DNA from: Leishmania donovani
Lineage: Eukaryota > Euglenozoa > Kinetoplastea > Trypanosomatida > Trypanosomatidae
Reading direction: 5' to 3'
DNA length: 64,000 nt
Assembly: GCF_000227135.1 (NCBI RefSeq)
Contig: NC_018249.1
Location: 62,001-126,000, forward strand
Each line of letters starts with the position of its first letter. Positions within the stretch are counted from its first letter, which is position 1. Shown piece after piece: positions 49,268-59,448 of the stretch. The notes under the pieces are model-generated. The model was given only the letters and a program-made list of their open reading frames with translations. It searched no databases and was not told where the DNA came from. The position numbers were made by a program, and so were the translations under genes.

Positions 49268-51298
49268 TCAGCCCGGCGCCAGCAGGGCCGACACCTCCTG
49301 GCATGCGCGCGTAAAGGCCGCTGCAAAGGTGGCGCTTGAGGTGGCAACGCCCACGGACGATGGGGGTGGAGATGTCACCTGATACAGCAGAGTCGATCCC
49401 GTGCGGCTACAGGTGAGGTGGCAACTAAATGGGTGGAGCGCGTACCCACAGCCGTAGGCCGCCTCCGCCTCGACCATCTCAAAGCGCAGCGCGGGCTCGG
49501 CGACAAGCGAAAAGACAGGGTCGTGGTACAAGTCAGGAACTCGGCCAAGAAAGCGCTCCGCCGTTAGGCGCAAAGCCAGCAGGTGGCTGTAGGTGCTGCT
49601 TCCGCGACTGACGGCCTTCTTCTCTGCCTTGTAGCGTTGCACGGCCGCGTGGCACGCTGCTTGCTGCGTCTCTCGTACTGAGGAGCACATGCTCAGCAGG
49701 AAAGCGGTGCTCTCCAGCGTGGTGAGCGGGATTTGCTCGCTGCGGCCGCGGCGATAGCAATGCATGTCTGTGTTCTGCATGCAGTTCATCGGCTGCTGCT
49801 GGTGCACGCGGAACATGGCGAGCTGTGCCGCCAGCTGCACCGTGGCCTCGACGGCGGGAGTGGGTGTTGTGGCAATGTCAAGCACCCCGGCGGCGACATC
49901 GAGGCTCTCGCGATCCTTGGTCACACGCCTCGTGACTCTTTGCGCCGCAGCCACGAGCTCGTCTGGGACGTGCCACTGAAGCTGGCGGATCTTGTGCGTG
50001 GCCGGCGCGTCCTTCCGTAACACGTGGCTGTGCGCTGCACGACTGAGGGCGTATACATCGTTGATGTACCGCCGCACTGCCACGCCGTCGCCCCAGCTCG
50101 ACTCGGCCGAGACGGCAATATCGCCGCGGCTGTTAACAGACACCGACAGACTCTTGTCCCACCAACGGTTGCCGGCTCGCACGGAAGGCGACTTCGCCGT
50201 CACCCCCACAGGGGACGTTGGGTCCACCATGGCGTCCCTCTCGTCGTCCGCGTCGAGATTCAGCACCAACATACTCTCTTCCACAGCCTCCAGGCTTTTG
50301 CCATTGATGACGTTTCGTAACAGCATCGTTCGGGCCCCGTTCCACTCCGTGCGCGGCAGTGCGGTGAAGACGCTCACGTCGGTGTGTGCCGGTGCTACGT
50401 TCGTGCACACAATATCACGGAGCTGAGCGTACAGCTCATCAATGGAAAGCGGCACGCAGTCTGCATCGGCCACAGTGATCTGAAACTGATGACCGCGGTA
50501 CTGTACCAATGCATGAGGTACAAAGCCGACCGGCTTTATTTCGTCCTGGAGGACACCTGGCATCCGCGAAGAATTGAAAAGGCAGTCGAACTGCGACATG
50601 TCCAGCGGCTGCGCGACACCGAGCGAGGCGCTGTAGACGAACGGGGTGCTCACATAATCGGGGAGCAGCGCCGCGGTGCGTTGGAACCACTCGGCGGTCC
50701 AGTAGCCGCTCCTTTTCGAAAAGATGCCATCAACAGCGTACCGCACTTCCGGGCGGAGTTGATTATCGAGGTACAGCTTGTAGAATTGAACCGAGGCCCA
50801 GAGCCAGTAGGCGCTCCGTACCAGCATGTCTTGCTTCTCCGGATCCGGCCGCACAAGCCACGTTCTGTGCGAGCGCAGCGGCAGCGCGCTCCGCCCTTTC
50901 AAGGTCTGCTCAAACAGGTCGGACGAAATGTACGACGTGTGCGGATTCGCCTTGTCCGTGCGCCGTAGCTCCTCGTGGACGTGACGCCCCTCGCCCTTCA
51001 GAAAGGCGGTTACAGTCGCGCTCGCGGAGGCGAGCTGCGGCGGTGCACAAAGAGGCGTCGCAGCCGCCAGGTACCGCTGCAGCGTGTCATGAAGAGCCGG
51101 CAGCGGCAGCTTGGGAAGACTCCGCTGGTAGTGCCGTGTGGGCACAAGCGATGGTGTCAGTAGTTCCTGTACCGTTGCCCTTGGCGAGACCGCCACATTT
51201 GTGCGGAGCGCGGCCCAGTTGCCGGATGTGTACAGGGCTCCTTTCGCGGCGCTACGTGTGTCTTGGCACGCACACAAACGCGGAAGGCACGGTCGCAT
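49268..51298 (-). CDS. CPT2-like carnitine acyltransferase lacking catalytic residues
   Basis: This 676-residue protein (start ATG 51298) belongs to the choline/carnitine acyltransferase family and is closest in layout to CPT2. Family landmarks in order: LPKLPLPALHDTLQRYL, the RW(W/F)DKSL block, the WGDGVAV block and a GYAL segment near the end. In active enzymes the sequence before WGDGVAV is E-H-S; here it is E-S-S, so the general-base histidine is Ser400 (codon TCG, 50101-50099). The Y-x-S-x-S-T carnitine/oxyanion motif is also replaced: residues 507-512 read MQNTDM before YRRGRSE. Everything around these sites is intact and there is no frameshift, so it is a probable pseudoenzyme and not a decayed gene. 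The basic N-terminus suggests mitochondrial import. A regulatory or structural role is inference. Confidence 0.92.
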   Translation of the reverse strand: MRPCLPRLCACQDTRSAAKGALYTSGNWAALRTNVAVSPRATVQELLTPSLVPTRHYQRSLPKLPLPALHDTLQRYLAAATPLCAPPQLASASATVTAFLKGEGRHVHEELRRTDKANPHTSYISSDLFEQTLKGRSALPLRSHRTWLVRPDPEKQDMLVRSAYWLWASVQFYKLYLDNQLRPEVRYAVDGIFSKRSGYWTAEWFQRTAALLPDYVSTPFVYSASLGVAQPLDMSQFDCLFNSSRMPGVLQDEIKPVGFVPHALVQYRGHQFQITVADADCVPLSIDELYAQLRDIVCTNVAPAHTDVSVFTALPRTEWNGARTMLLRNVINGKSLEAVEESMLVLNLDADDERDAMVDPTSPVGVTAKSPSVRAGNRWWDKSLSVSVNSRGDIAVSAESSWGDGVAVRRYINDVYALSRAAHSHVLRKDAPATHKIRQLQWHVPDELVAAAQRVTRRVTKDRESLDVAAGVLDIATTPTPAVEATVQLAAQLAMFRVHQQQPMNCMQNTDMHCYRRGRSEQIPLTTLESTAFLLSMCSSVRETQQAACHAAVQRYKAEKKAVSRGSSTYSHLLALRLTAERFLGRVPDLYHDPVFSLVAEPALRFEMVEAEAAYGCGYALHPFSCHLTCSRTGSTLLYQVTSPPPSSVGVATSSATFAAAFTRACQEVSALLAPG

Positions 51299-52608
51299 CG
51301 GCCTCCTCTGCCGCAGTGCCGACAAGATATGCGCCTCTCGAAGCAGCGCTCCCTCTGTGATTATTCTTTCCGTCTATGTGTGTGTGCGTGGGGGGGGCGA
51401 CTGGCGAGTTTAGCGAGTTCGATTACGAAAGGGCAGCAGCGAGCCGCAAGGTGCGTTTTCAAGGGGTTTGTACTATAGTCGAGCCACTTCTCGGTCTGGA
51501 AGCGGTGCATGATGGACATGTTGCATTACGAAGATGATGATTTCAAAACAGATCGCGTCACGTTCAGGATAGGCGGGCGCGTGGGTGGGGAATACAAGTG
51601 AGAAGGAACCGGAGGAGGAAGCCATGCCGAGGGCAAAACCAAGTGCGCGCGAAGAGGGGCAGAAACCAAAACACACGCACAGATAAGTAGATGATGATGA
51701 TAGGGGAGTTGGCGTGAGGAGGGGGAGCTGGCCCCACCCCGTGGACTGGAGGCAGAAGAAGGAAGGCAGTAGCGGCAACTCATTCTCGCAACCACCTTTT
51801 CCACTTTGTTCTTCAGCCCTCGCGGTGGCCCATCCTCGACGCGCGTTTCTTTTTAGTGAGCATAACGCGATTGGGTAAGAGTGCCTGCGCCTGCATACGT
51901 GCACGATCAAGTAGGTGTGCATAGGCGGGTGTGCATTTCGCCGATGGCGTGCGATGATCTTGTGTGCGGTGGCTTGTATTGACAACTCGGTCAACGGTGT
52001 GGATGTAGTCCTTTTATCCCTCGCACTCCCTCCTGCTGGCGGCTTTGGCAGCACACCCTTCCAGCGCAACACGGCGCACGGAAGGGGCCGTAAACACACG
52101 CACACACAGATACAGCGCACCACACTCGGAGAGGGAGAGGAGGGACTGCCGCCAGGGGAGTCGTGAAGGCGTGCCCTAAGCAGAGAGGAGAAAAGTCAGT
52201 GAACCAAGACTGGTGCCCTCATAGGGAAAAGAGACGGCAAAGCCAAAGGGTGGAAGCCTGCGTGTGGAAGTATTGAGGAGGGAGGAGGGGTTGGAGGAGA
52301 CGCCGCGAAGGGAGCTTCAAGGATGCTGACGAGGGCGTGTGCCGTTCCCGATTCGCACGAACAAAAAAAGAGCAAAAGCCGCACCACATTACCGGTGCCC
52401 CAGTGAAAAGTGAGGGATGGGCGACGTGGGTGCTGAGAGCCGACGTAGGTAGTCGGTCTTCGTGACAGCAAGGATGGAGAACATCCGTTGACGTCAAGCC
52501 CTTTACCCTCCACTGCACGACTCCTTCCCCCCGCCCCCAACGCACACACACACACACGCACGCAAGTGCGCTTGCTGCAGAGCTGGCGTCTCCTTTTCCA
52601 CACCGCCG
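51299..52608. other. Intergenic spacer
   Basis: It contains the CPT2-like leader and the p47-like 3' UTR. No frame is coding-like. Confidence 0.7.
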
Positions 52609-53664
52609 TCACAGCTGCTGAAGGGCTACAACAGCGCGGCTGAGCTTCGCCTGCGCGATTGTCTGCGACCGCGTAGAGGCCTCCAAGCGGCGCGGCGGCA
52701 TCCCGCGATCCACCAGGATAAAATTCGGCAGCTCCGGCTGATAGGCATGAGCAAGGCTGTAGAGGTCGTCCACGGTGTGCCGTTCCGGGTTTACCTGCAC
52801 TTGCCGCCGCTCCCCTCGCGTGTTCAGGAGCACCACAAATGACGTCGCCTCATCGCTGCGCACCTCCACGGCGCGAGAGGGATCGTAGGTTGGCGTACCC
52901 GGGCTACCCGCCGTCGCGGGAGACGCTTGAGCATCTGCTGGTGCGGCAGACGAGGCGGCGGCACTGCTTGGCGCTGCAAGGCGGTGGCCGTGGCCCTGAA
53001 AAGGGATGTACGAAGGTGGGACGTAGTCTACCTGGAGGCAGTCGCGCAGGTTCACCGTCAGGTCTGTGTTCGGATACTTGGTGGCGAGGGAAGGCGGCAC
53101 ATAACCCTTGTCCATTGCCTCCACAAACTGGCGGCCCTCGTCACTGTTGAGCGGCACAAACCCGTTGCTGTCCACCTCGAAGCCGTTACGGTAGACTGTT
53201 ATGCAAACAGACCGCGCTGCGCGCAGCGTAGAGGCGACGTATGGACTGGGGTTGGCGGTGTAGCCGAGGCGCTGACCTCGACCGTAAAAGGCACGCGGCT
53301 CATTATCCTCGACGGCAGTGCCGCCATCACCTCCGCTCGCTTTCGCCATCTCCACCTCCGCTTTGCGAAAAATGCGATCGATCATGGAGTGCACCCCGCT
53401 GCCGCTGCCGATTTCACCGCTGCGGTCGGAAACACTCTCACCGGGCGGCGCCATGACCTGCTGCCCACTACCCTTGTCCCCGCCGCCCACAAAGTAGTTT
53501 GCCGAGTCCGCCTTCTTGCGCTGTCGCTCCCCTCGCTCTGCCTCCGCGCCAGCGATGGTGACATTCCAGTTGTGCCGCTCTAGCAACGCGCGGGCATCTG
53601 AAACGGTCAGCGCCGGAAAGCGTGTGCGCAGCGTGTTGATCGAGCTGAGCTTTTCGCCGTCCAT
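52609..53664 (-). CDS. p47/Shp1-type p97 (VCP) cofactor: UBA, SEP, UBX
   Basis: This 351-residue protein has the full p47 architecture. A UBA-like helix bundle occupies about 5-40 (RFPALTVSDARALLERHNW). The short p97-binding box FYGRGQRLG is at 126-134. The SEP domain is about 150-230 (ITVYRNGFEVDSNGFVPL). A Ser/Ala/Pro linker is followed by a UBX domain at about 273-351. p47/Shp1 recruits the AAA ATPase p97/VCP/Cdc48 to ubiquitinated clients, Golgi and ER membrane fusion, and phosphatase regulation. In the UBX loop the usual FPR/FPN triplet is MPP (322-324), which may weaken one contact while the binding box remains. The length is close to that of human p47 (370). Confidence 0.95.
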   Translation of the reverse strand: MDGEKLSSINTLRTRFPALTVSDARALLERHNWNVTIAGAEAERGERQRKKADSANYFVGGGDKGSGQQVMAPPGESVSDRSGEIGSGSGVHSMIDRIFRKAEVEMAKASGGDGGTAVEDNEPRAFYGRGQRLGYTANPSPYVASTLRAARSVCITVYRNGFEVDSNGFVPLNSDEGRQFVEAMDKGYVPPSLATKYPNTDLTVNLRDCLQVDYVPPSYIPFQGHGHRLAAPSSAAASSAAPADAQASPATAGSPGTPTYDPSRAVEVRSDEATSFVVLLNTRGERRQVQVNPERHTVDDLYSLAHAYQPELPNFILVDRGMPPRRLEASTRSQTIAQAKLSRAVVALQQL

Positions 53665-55508
53665 GTTGCCTCCTGCTTCCTTTGCCTGCCGTCTCTGGGC
53701 CTTCTCTTCCGGTCACCAGGATGTGTCTATGTGGAAAGGGGGGACGGTCGAGATGGCGCACGCGGTACACCACAACGCAAGGAAGAAAATAACGGCTCCG
53801 TCTGTGTAACGGCAAAGTTCCTCGTGTGTCCGTGGCCTGCTGCTGCTATGGTGGTGGCGTGTGTGTGTGTGTGTGTGTGTGTGCATGTGAGATTCCTGCG
53901 TGTAGGAGATGCATAAGAAGAGCTGAAGGCCAACACGACGAGGAAGAAAGCACCAAATGAAAGCGACTGGGAGAAGGTGGGTAGGGATGGAGGGAAGACG
54001 AGGACAGCATAGTAGAGTGTCCCGCCGTCACGAAGCGAACGCGCGCAGCACATCGACTATTCGCGGCATTCCTTTCTCTTCACCTCGTCCACCCTAAACG
54101 CGGCTCAGCAAGCAGTGTTACACGTGTCTGCATACATACTTGGCCACACACAACCCAAGAAGTGCAGAGGATGGCGGTCAAGATGCAGACTGCATGTGTG
54201 GCTGTAGTGAGCAGGCACGTCAATTTTTTTCCATTTCGCGCGGTGAAGGCATACGCTCGGAAGCATTCCTTGAAGGCCCAAGGACAGATGGCGCCATTTC
54301 TGCGCCTTCTTTGCGGTTGCTGTTGCGGTGTTCAGGGTGTTATGTGCTCTTGTGGGCCATATACCTACTTTTTTCTTGTCTTATCAGTCCTGTGTGTCTA
54401 ATGTACATAGCACGTGGGTGCGTTTTGTCCCCTTCCCCACGTCTGCACCCGCTCCCCTCCCCCTCTCCCCAGCTTCAGCCTCCTTCCCTTTGTCTCATAA
54501 TCGCTTGCCTTGCCTGCGCAGTGTCGGATGCTGGCACAAGCGTCGATAGAGACACGCAGAGAAGACAAGGCAGAGGAGAGCGGAAGAGGGTCTGTATGAG
54601 TGTGTGTCTGTGTCTGTGTGTGCAGACGTTGGAAGTGCGGATGGCAATGTCCCTTCAATCACACGCAGATACCCGCATACAAACGCGCACAACAACATAA
54701 ACCGACATGTACCTCTGATTAAAGCCAGAGTACTCCGAAGTATTTACCATGGCATGGACCAGAGAGAGAAGAACGGACGGTGAGGGTGAAGGTTGAGAGA
54801 CGGATGCGATACGGGTGGTGACGTCGCGCAAGAGAAGCGAAAAAAAAAAGAGATCGGACGCGGATTTGCGGGACAGAATGGAAAAAAAGGACGGGCGGGC
54901 GGGCGTCATCGATGTGTGGCGGGCCGCTGTCACACAAAGCAGCACCCCACAATAGAAAAGTAAAAATAAAAAATCGTTTCCTAAAGAAGGAGCGAGACCG
55001 CCACGGTTGTGGCGTCCCTATACGAAAGCAACAACAGAAACAAAGAGCATCGGGCATCACCGTCGAAGGAGGAGGGAAGGGGAGGGAGGGGCGGTGGACC
55101 AAACCACAAAAAAAAAGAACAGAAGTGAAAAAGCACCGGCGCGCGTGCGGGTGTGGGATACTCCGTTGCGTGGGTCGGCAGACATCAGCGCATTCGAATT
55201 TTCGGCGCGTGCCCCTCTTCCGCCCCCCCCCGTTTCCCCTGCAGACAAGCCTACACCCCCTCGCCAAACGCTCAGATTCCGATGCACACAAAGGCCGCCA
55301 CCCCTTCACCGGCGCACAAATCTTAGAGAATCACGCATTGGCTCGACTCATATACATGCACATGCGCCTGAGACAACGTCGCGGGGAAGCGGAGAAAGAC
55401 GTCGAAGACCACCTATATCGCCCCCTACCCCATCAACCCCCTCGAAAGCAGCATATTTTCACAACATTCGTCATCGCAAGAACGGCCTACTCGAAGCATT
55501 GCTCTCCT
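53665..55508. other. Intergenic spacer
   Basis: It holds the p47-like leader, a GT microsatellite (53859-53883) and the 3' UTR of the 55509-58778 gene. T-rich and A-rich stretches alternate. No supported gene. Confidence 0.7.
53859..53883. repeat. (GT)n microsatellite
   Basis: Twelve GT units on the + strand, in the leader region of the p47-like gene. Confidence 0.95.
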
Positions 55509-58500
55509 CTATGTGATGACTTCGGTTTCCGTGCTCGGCTGCAGGTGCTCCAGCCGCGCAATGCTTCGGGCCCACTGCCGCAGCTGCGACACGGTGTTGA
55601 GCTCGTCGTCGAAGGAGCAAAAGGAGATGGACTCGACCACCACACGAATATCGCCGACGCTGGCCGAAGTGTCTCCGGCAGTGATGCTGGCCCTCGGTGC
55701 AGGGGCCCTGTCGTAAGTCACGGTCGATACTCCAGCCTCCTCCTGCTTACCCGCGCCACTGCTGGCAAACATGCCGCGGTCTGCGCTAGCCATAGTCTCC
55801 GCCTGCCGCAGCAACGTTGGCGGGGGCTTTGCATCAACGGCGATGACGGTGCGCGGCATCGTTGTCTTGCATGGTGCCTCCTCACCCGACGATAGACCGT
55901 GCCAGTTGGCAACGTACCGTCCTCCGCGCTGGCGTGTGGACGGTAAGCCTGCCGCAGCAAATCGGTTTTGTGCCGGCGAGACGACCGTCATGGGAGACGC
56001 AGCTGCCGTCGCCTTCAGCGCCAGAGGGGACGGTGCGAGCACGCTGCGGTCCCCTGGGCACTCCCACACTCCACTCCGCACAACGTCATCCACGCCGTCG
56101 TTTGAAGCCTGCAGCAGCAGCACCTTGCGTTCCAGTGGATCGCCTCCGTAATCAAGAGCCTCGGAGACGCCATCTGTGGACGCCGCCGAATCGGCGGCAA
56201 CTCCGCGGCTTGCATCTGCGTGAGTTGATGAGATAAGAGAACCCGATGGGGCGACCGACTGCAGCCTCGTCGGCGTAGCAATAGCGGACGGAGGCGACGC
56301 GGCACTACCAGCGGGTACAGTCTCGCCGAGCAAGGTTGGGAATGACGCGCTGACGGCGGCCGCCGTGGCCGAGCCGGCGAAAGAAGCCTCAGCGCTGCGG
56401 TCGAGGTTCAGTGAGGCCTCCGTAATCGCCGCCGCAAGCGTCAAGACCTGCTGTGCGTCAAGCGAGTTGACTGAGGGGTGGAGAGCTGGGATGCAAGTCG
56501 CGTCAGTGCTGGCGCTCGTGCTCAGGCACACGCAACTATCGCCTTCGCGGGCGCTGGAAGTGCATGCCCATTCCGACCCCGCCCCACCGAGACGGCACGT
56601 CGCATTCGACTGAATGCCTCCAGAGAAGCTGGCTGCAGCCGTGGAGGGCTCTTCCGCTTTTAATGGCACCGAGGCTACGCATGTAGACAGCGCGTTCACG
56701 ATCACCGACGCGGGTGCCGTGGAGGCTGCGCTGCCGTCAACATTTTTACCATCGCCGGCGCCAGCGTGCGTGTTGCTCAACCGCTGCTGCGCCTCGCGCA
56801 GCTCGTGCACATGAGTGTCGGCGATGGCGCTCAGCACGTCCTTGAGGGAGAGAAAATTGCAATCCTGCAACACGTCCTTCAGTGAGCCGACCTGCGGCTG
56901 TGCAGAAGCCGCGACGGTGGTTCCGGCCAGCGGTGCAGCTGAGGCTGACGCGGCCGCTGTCGCGGAGCAGGGCTTGGCGCAGGCGCGGCGCCGCCGCGGT
57001 ATCGTGGCACCTGTTGTCCTGCACATGGCGATGCCGCCGCTGTCCGGCTTCGCGTGGAACCGCTTCACCTTGTCCTCTGGCGCCATCTGCCCAACTTGCT
57101 GCGTATGTGCCATTAAGTTTTGCATGGATAGCGTGTTTCGCTGCTGCTGCTGCTGCTGAGTTAGCGGGTAAGGAGAAGCCGCGGCGAGACGCGTCTCAGG
57201 CGGGTCTGCTTCCTCGTGGTCGCCAGACCGCAGCGACATCTGCACGAGTAGCGAGGAGAGAGACGTAACCGGGTTGCCGTAGAAGTCCAGCGTCCCGAGG
57301 CAGACATTTTTGCGCGTGTACGTTACACTGGTGGTGGTGGTGGACGCTGTACCAGATGCGGCGCCAGAGGCCTCCGGCGGGCCAAGCGCGGCGGGCGTGA
57401 GCACCGGTCTGGAGCGCGAGGAGCTGACCGAAGCCAGCGTATCGCAGGATATGGTGCGTCGCAGTCCAGTGCCCGTGGCTACTTGTGCCTCGGCATCCCC
57501 TCCGTTTGTGCTTGCGTTGCTGCTGAAAGTGGCAATGCCGCCGCCGCCATTGTTGTTGGAATGCGCCGTAGCGGGGACGGCTGCGCCTACCACTGACGCT
57601 CTCAGCGTCGACAACGTCGCCGTGGACTCCGACGGGTACATGAACGGTGGCGGACGGTGCGTGTCGCCGAGGCGCTCGTTGAAGTGTTCACTTGTCCGAA
57701 TACTAGCGGTGATAGTGGACAGCTCGCGTCGCTCTGCGTAGCATCTTGATAAGTCATCGCAGCTGCCGCCACTCACGCCGCTGGCAAAGGGGAGCGGCAT
57801 GTCGAACGAACGACTGCGTCGCTGCGGTGTAGATCGCATCGCTGTCGCGGTGGCAAAGCCGGTGGGGCTTCCACTGGGGGGCACCGTGGGCGAAGCAGTC
57901 CTTTGCGCTTCCGCTGCATCGCTGCATGTGTGCATCACCGAGCAGTGCACTACCGTGCGCTCCGCCGCGGTAGGCGACGAGGGCTGCGATGAGGAAGCTG
58001 TCATGTCCTCTTGCGGTAGCGGCACCCGGGTCAAGAAGGTTTCCGCCGACGACGCTCGCCGCTCCCCCTCGATCGCGTGGGTGTGTGGTAGGCCACAGCA
58101 CATAAGCGGCACCGAGGGCGTGGTCCTGTTCGACTCCGCGTGACTGCTCATCTCCGCGAGCGGCACGCTCTCCTCACCAGGGATGGGGAGAGACGCCGAC
58201 CCGTGAAGGGTGTGGGGTGAAGTCGTGAAAAGCCGAAGAGACATCGTTCGAGGCCCGTCCACGTTGCGCGACCGCGTCCATGCGCCGTCCATGGAAGAGG
58301 TGCTGTTTGGAGTCAGGCGTCGCGCGCTGCCGGCGGCGGCGATGGCGGAGGCAGAGGGGAACGACGAGAGCAGGGAGGACGAGGACTTCAAGACCGGTGG
58401 CACAACTGCGGTAGCCCCAGCGTGGCTCTGAAGGTCACCGAAGCGGTTTTCCGTCTCCGTGGTGGCACCACAGCTCGACGGCATGGACGACGCGCTTTCA

Positions 58501-58778
58501 GTAGCTGGGTGTGCTTTGGCGACCCGCAACGGGCTGGAATTCAGGAGCGTCGGTTTGGCCGCGACGGACGCCGGCAGATCGTCCACCAGTGAGGCGAGAG
58601 AGGGCACCATGCTCACAGACTCGGTGCACAGCCGCGGCAGGGCACAGTGCGCGTGCGGCGACGTAAGGCACCTCTCACCTTGTCGCTGCGGCGCGTCTGG
58701 CGCGGCGTCCGCACCGGCTAAGGTACTCACCTCTACAAATGTTGCCCCGCATTGTGTAGAGCCCCGAGTCGAGTCCAT
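55509..58778 (-). CDS. Large low-complexity Ser/Thr/Ala-rich hypothetical protein
   Basis: These 1089 residues are mostly Ser, Ala, Thr, Pro and Gly, with no membrane helix and no domain I recognise. Islands of higher complexity may be functional. One is near the middle: NVCLGTLDFYGNPVTSLSSL. A direct repeat of SLKDVL sits at 632-637 and 644-649, in a helix that continues as AIADTHVHELREAQQRL. The C-terminus is VSQLRQWARSIARLEHLQPS. A short poly-Gln run (CAG-type repeat at 57141-57158) interrupts the sequence. Basophilic phosphosite-like motifs occur, such as RRSRSFD and RRTISCD. The codon pattern is clearly coding over the whole length. Kinetoplastid proteins of this type are often cytoskeletal or signalling scaffolds, but no function can be assigned. 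It is the first gene of the unit inside the window. Confidence 0.85.
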   Translation of the reverse strand: MDSTRGSTQCGATFVEVSTLAGADAAPDAPQRQGERCLTSPHAHCALPRLCTESVSMVPSLASLVDDLPASVAAKPTLLNSSPLRVAKAHPATESASSMPSSCGATTETENRFGDLQSHAGATAVVPPVLKSSSSLLSSFPSASAIAAAGSARRLTPNSTSSMDGAWTRSRNVDGPRTMSLRLFTTSPHTLHGSASLPIPGEESVPLAEMSSHAESNRTTPSVPLMCCGLPHTHAIEGERRASSAETFLTRVPLPQEDMTASSSQPSSPTAAERTVVHCSVMHTCSDAAEAQRTASPTVPPSGSPTGFATATAMRSTPQRRSRSFDMPLPFASGVSGGSCDDLSRCYAERRELSTITASIRTSEHFNERLGDTHRPPPFMYPSESTATLSTLRASVVGAAVPATAHSNNNGGGGIATFSSNASTNGGDAEAQVATGTGLRRTISCDTLASVSSSRSRPVLTPAALGPPEASGAASGTASTTTTSVTYTRKNVCLGTLDFYGNPVTSLSSLLVQMSLRSGDHEEADPPETRLAAASPYPLTQQQQQQRNTLSMQNLMAHTQQVGQMAPEDKVKRFHAKPDSGGIAMCRTTGATIPRRRRACAKPCSATAAASASAAPLAGTTVAASAQPQVGSLKDVLQDCNFLSLKDVLSAIADTHVHELREAQQRLSNTHAGAGDGKNVDGSAASTAPASVIVNALSTCVASVPLKAEEPSTAAASFSGGIQSNATCRLGGAGSEWACTSSAREGDSCVCLSTSASTDATCIPALHPSVNSLDAQQVLTLAAAITEASLNLDRSAEASFAGSATAAAVSASFPTLLGETVPAGSAASPPSAIATPTRLQSVAPSGSLISSTHADASRGVAADSAASTDGVSEALDYGGDPLERKVLLLQASNDGVDDVVRSGVWECPGDRSVLAPSPLALKATAAASPMTVVSPAQNRFAAAGLPSTRQRGGRYVANWHGLSSGEEAPCKTTMPRTVIAVDAKPPPTLLRQAETMASADRGMFASSGAGKQEEAGVSTVTYDRAPAPRASITAGDTSASVGDIRVVVESISFCSFDDELNTVSQLRQWARSIARLEHLQPSTETEVIT
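57141..57158 (-). repeat. CAG/CTG trinucleotide repeat coding poly-Gln
   Basis: Six uninterrupted triplets inside the 1089-residue gene, giving QQQQQQ. Confidence 0.95.
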
Positions 58779-59430
58779 GGCTGTGCCAACGGCGACCGAG
58801 CTACCCAGTTACCACACTGCGGAAGAGGAGCACACGCCAATACGCGCACTCAACGAGTATAAAGAATTACAAGGAACAGACACCCAGACAGAGCGGCAGT
58901 GAGGGGCGTTGGATCGGGGGAGGGGGAGGGGTAGGATCAAGAGAAAGCACAACTAGCACCACCACACCAAACGAAAGCAGTAGCAAACTTACAAGGGAGA
59001 AGCGAGAGAGACTGTTTCTTGTTGGTGTTGTTGGTAGGAAGGGCGTGAAGACGCCGGTGGGGGAGAAGTGCGAGCCGAAGAAGAAGCGATGAGACGAGGA
59101 AGGGGATATGGGGACAGGATCGGCAACCAGTTAGAAGTGGATTGGGACGCACACACGACCGAACACGTACAAAAAGGAGGAGGGAAGGGCGCAGAGGATA
59201 CACGAGAGCAAACAAAAAATGAACTGGGAAGCGAACAGAGAAACAAATTAAAGAAGTACGAAAAGACGGCACCCCGTCCGTCTGTCTTTTTTTCTTGTTC
59301 GTGTTCTCCGTCAGCGAGTGGGCACCGTATGTCAAAGCCCGCGTGTGCGCGAGGAAGAGGGAGAGATATATAAAGGGGAAGGATGCGCGTGCGTGTGTGT
59401 GTGTGCGGATGTGCTTGTATATATGTATAG

Positions 59431-59448
59431 GTGTGTGTGTGTGTGTGT
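59431..59448. repeat. (GT)n microsatellite
   Basis: Nine GT units on the + strand, following ATATATGTAT. Confidence 0.9.

Noticed and set aside
51299..51325. Start of the CPT2-like protein at 51325
   Set aside because: That codon is TTG; the first ATG in frame is at 51298 and gives a suitable presequence.
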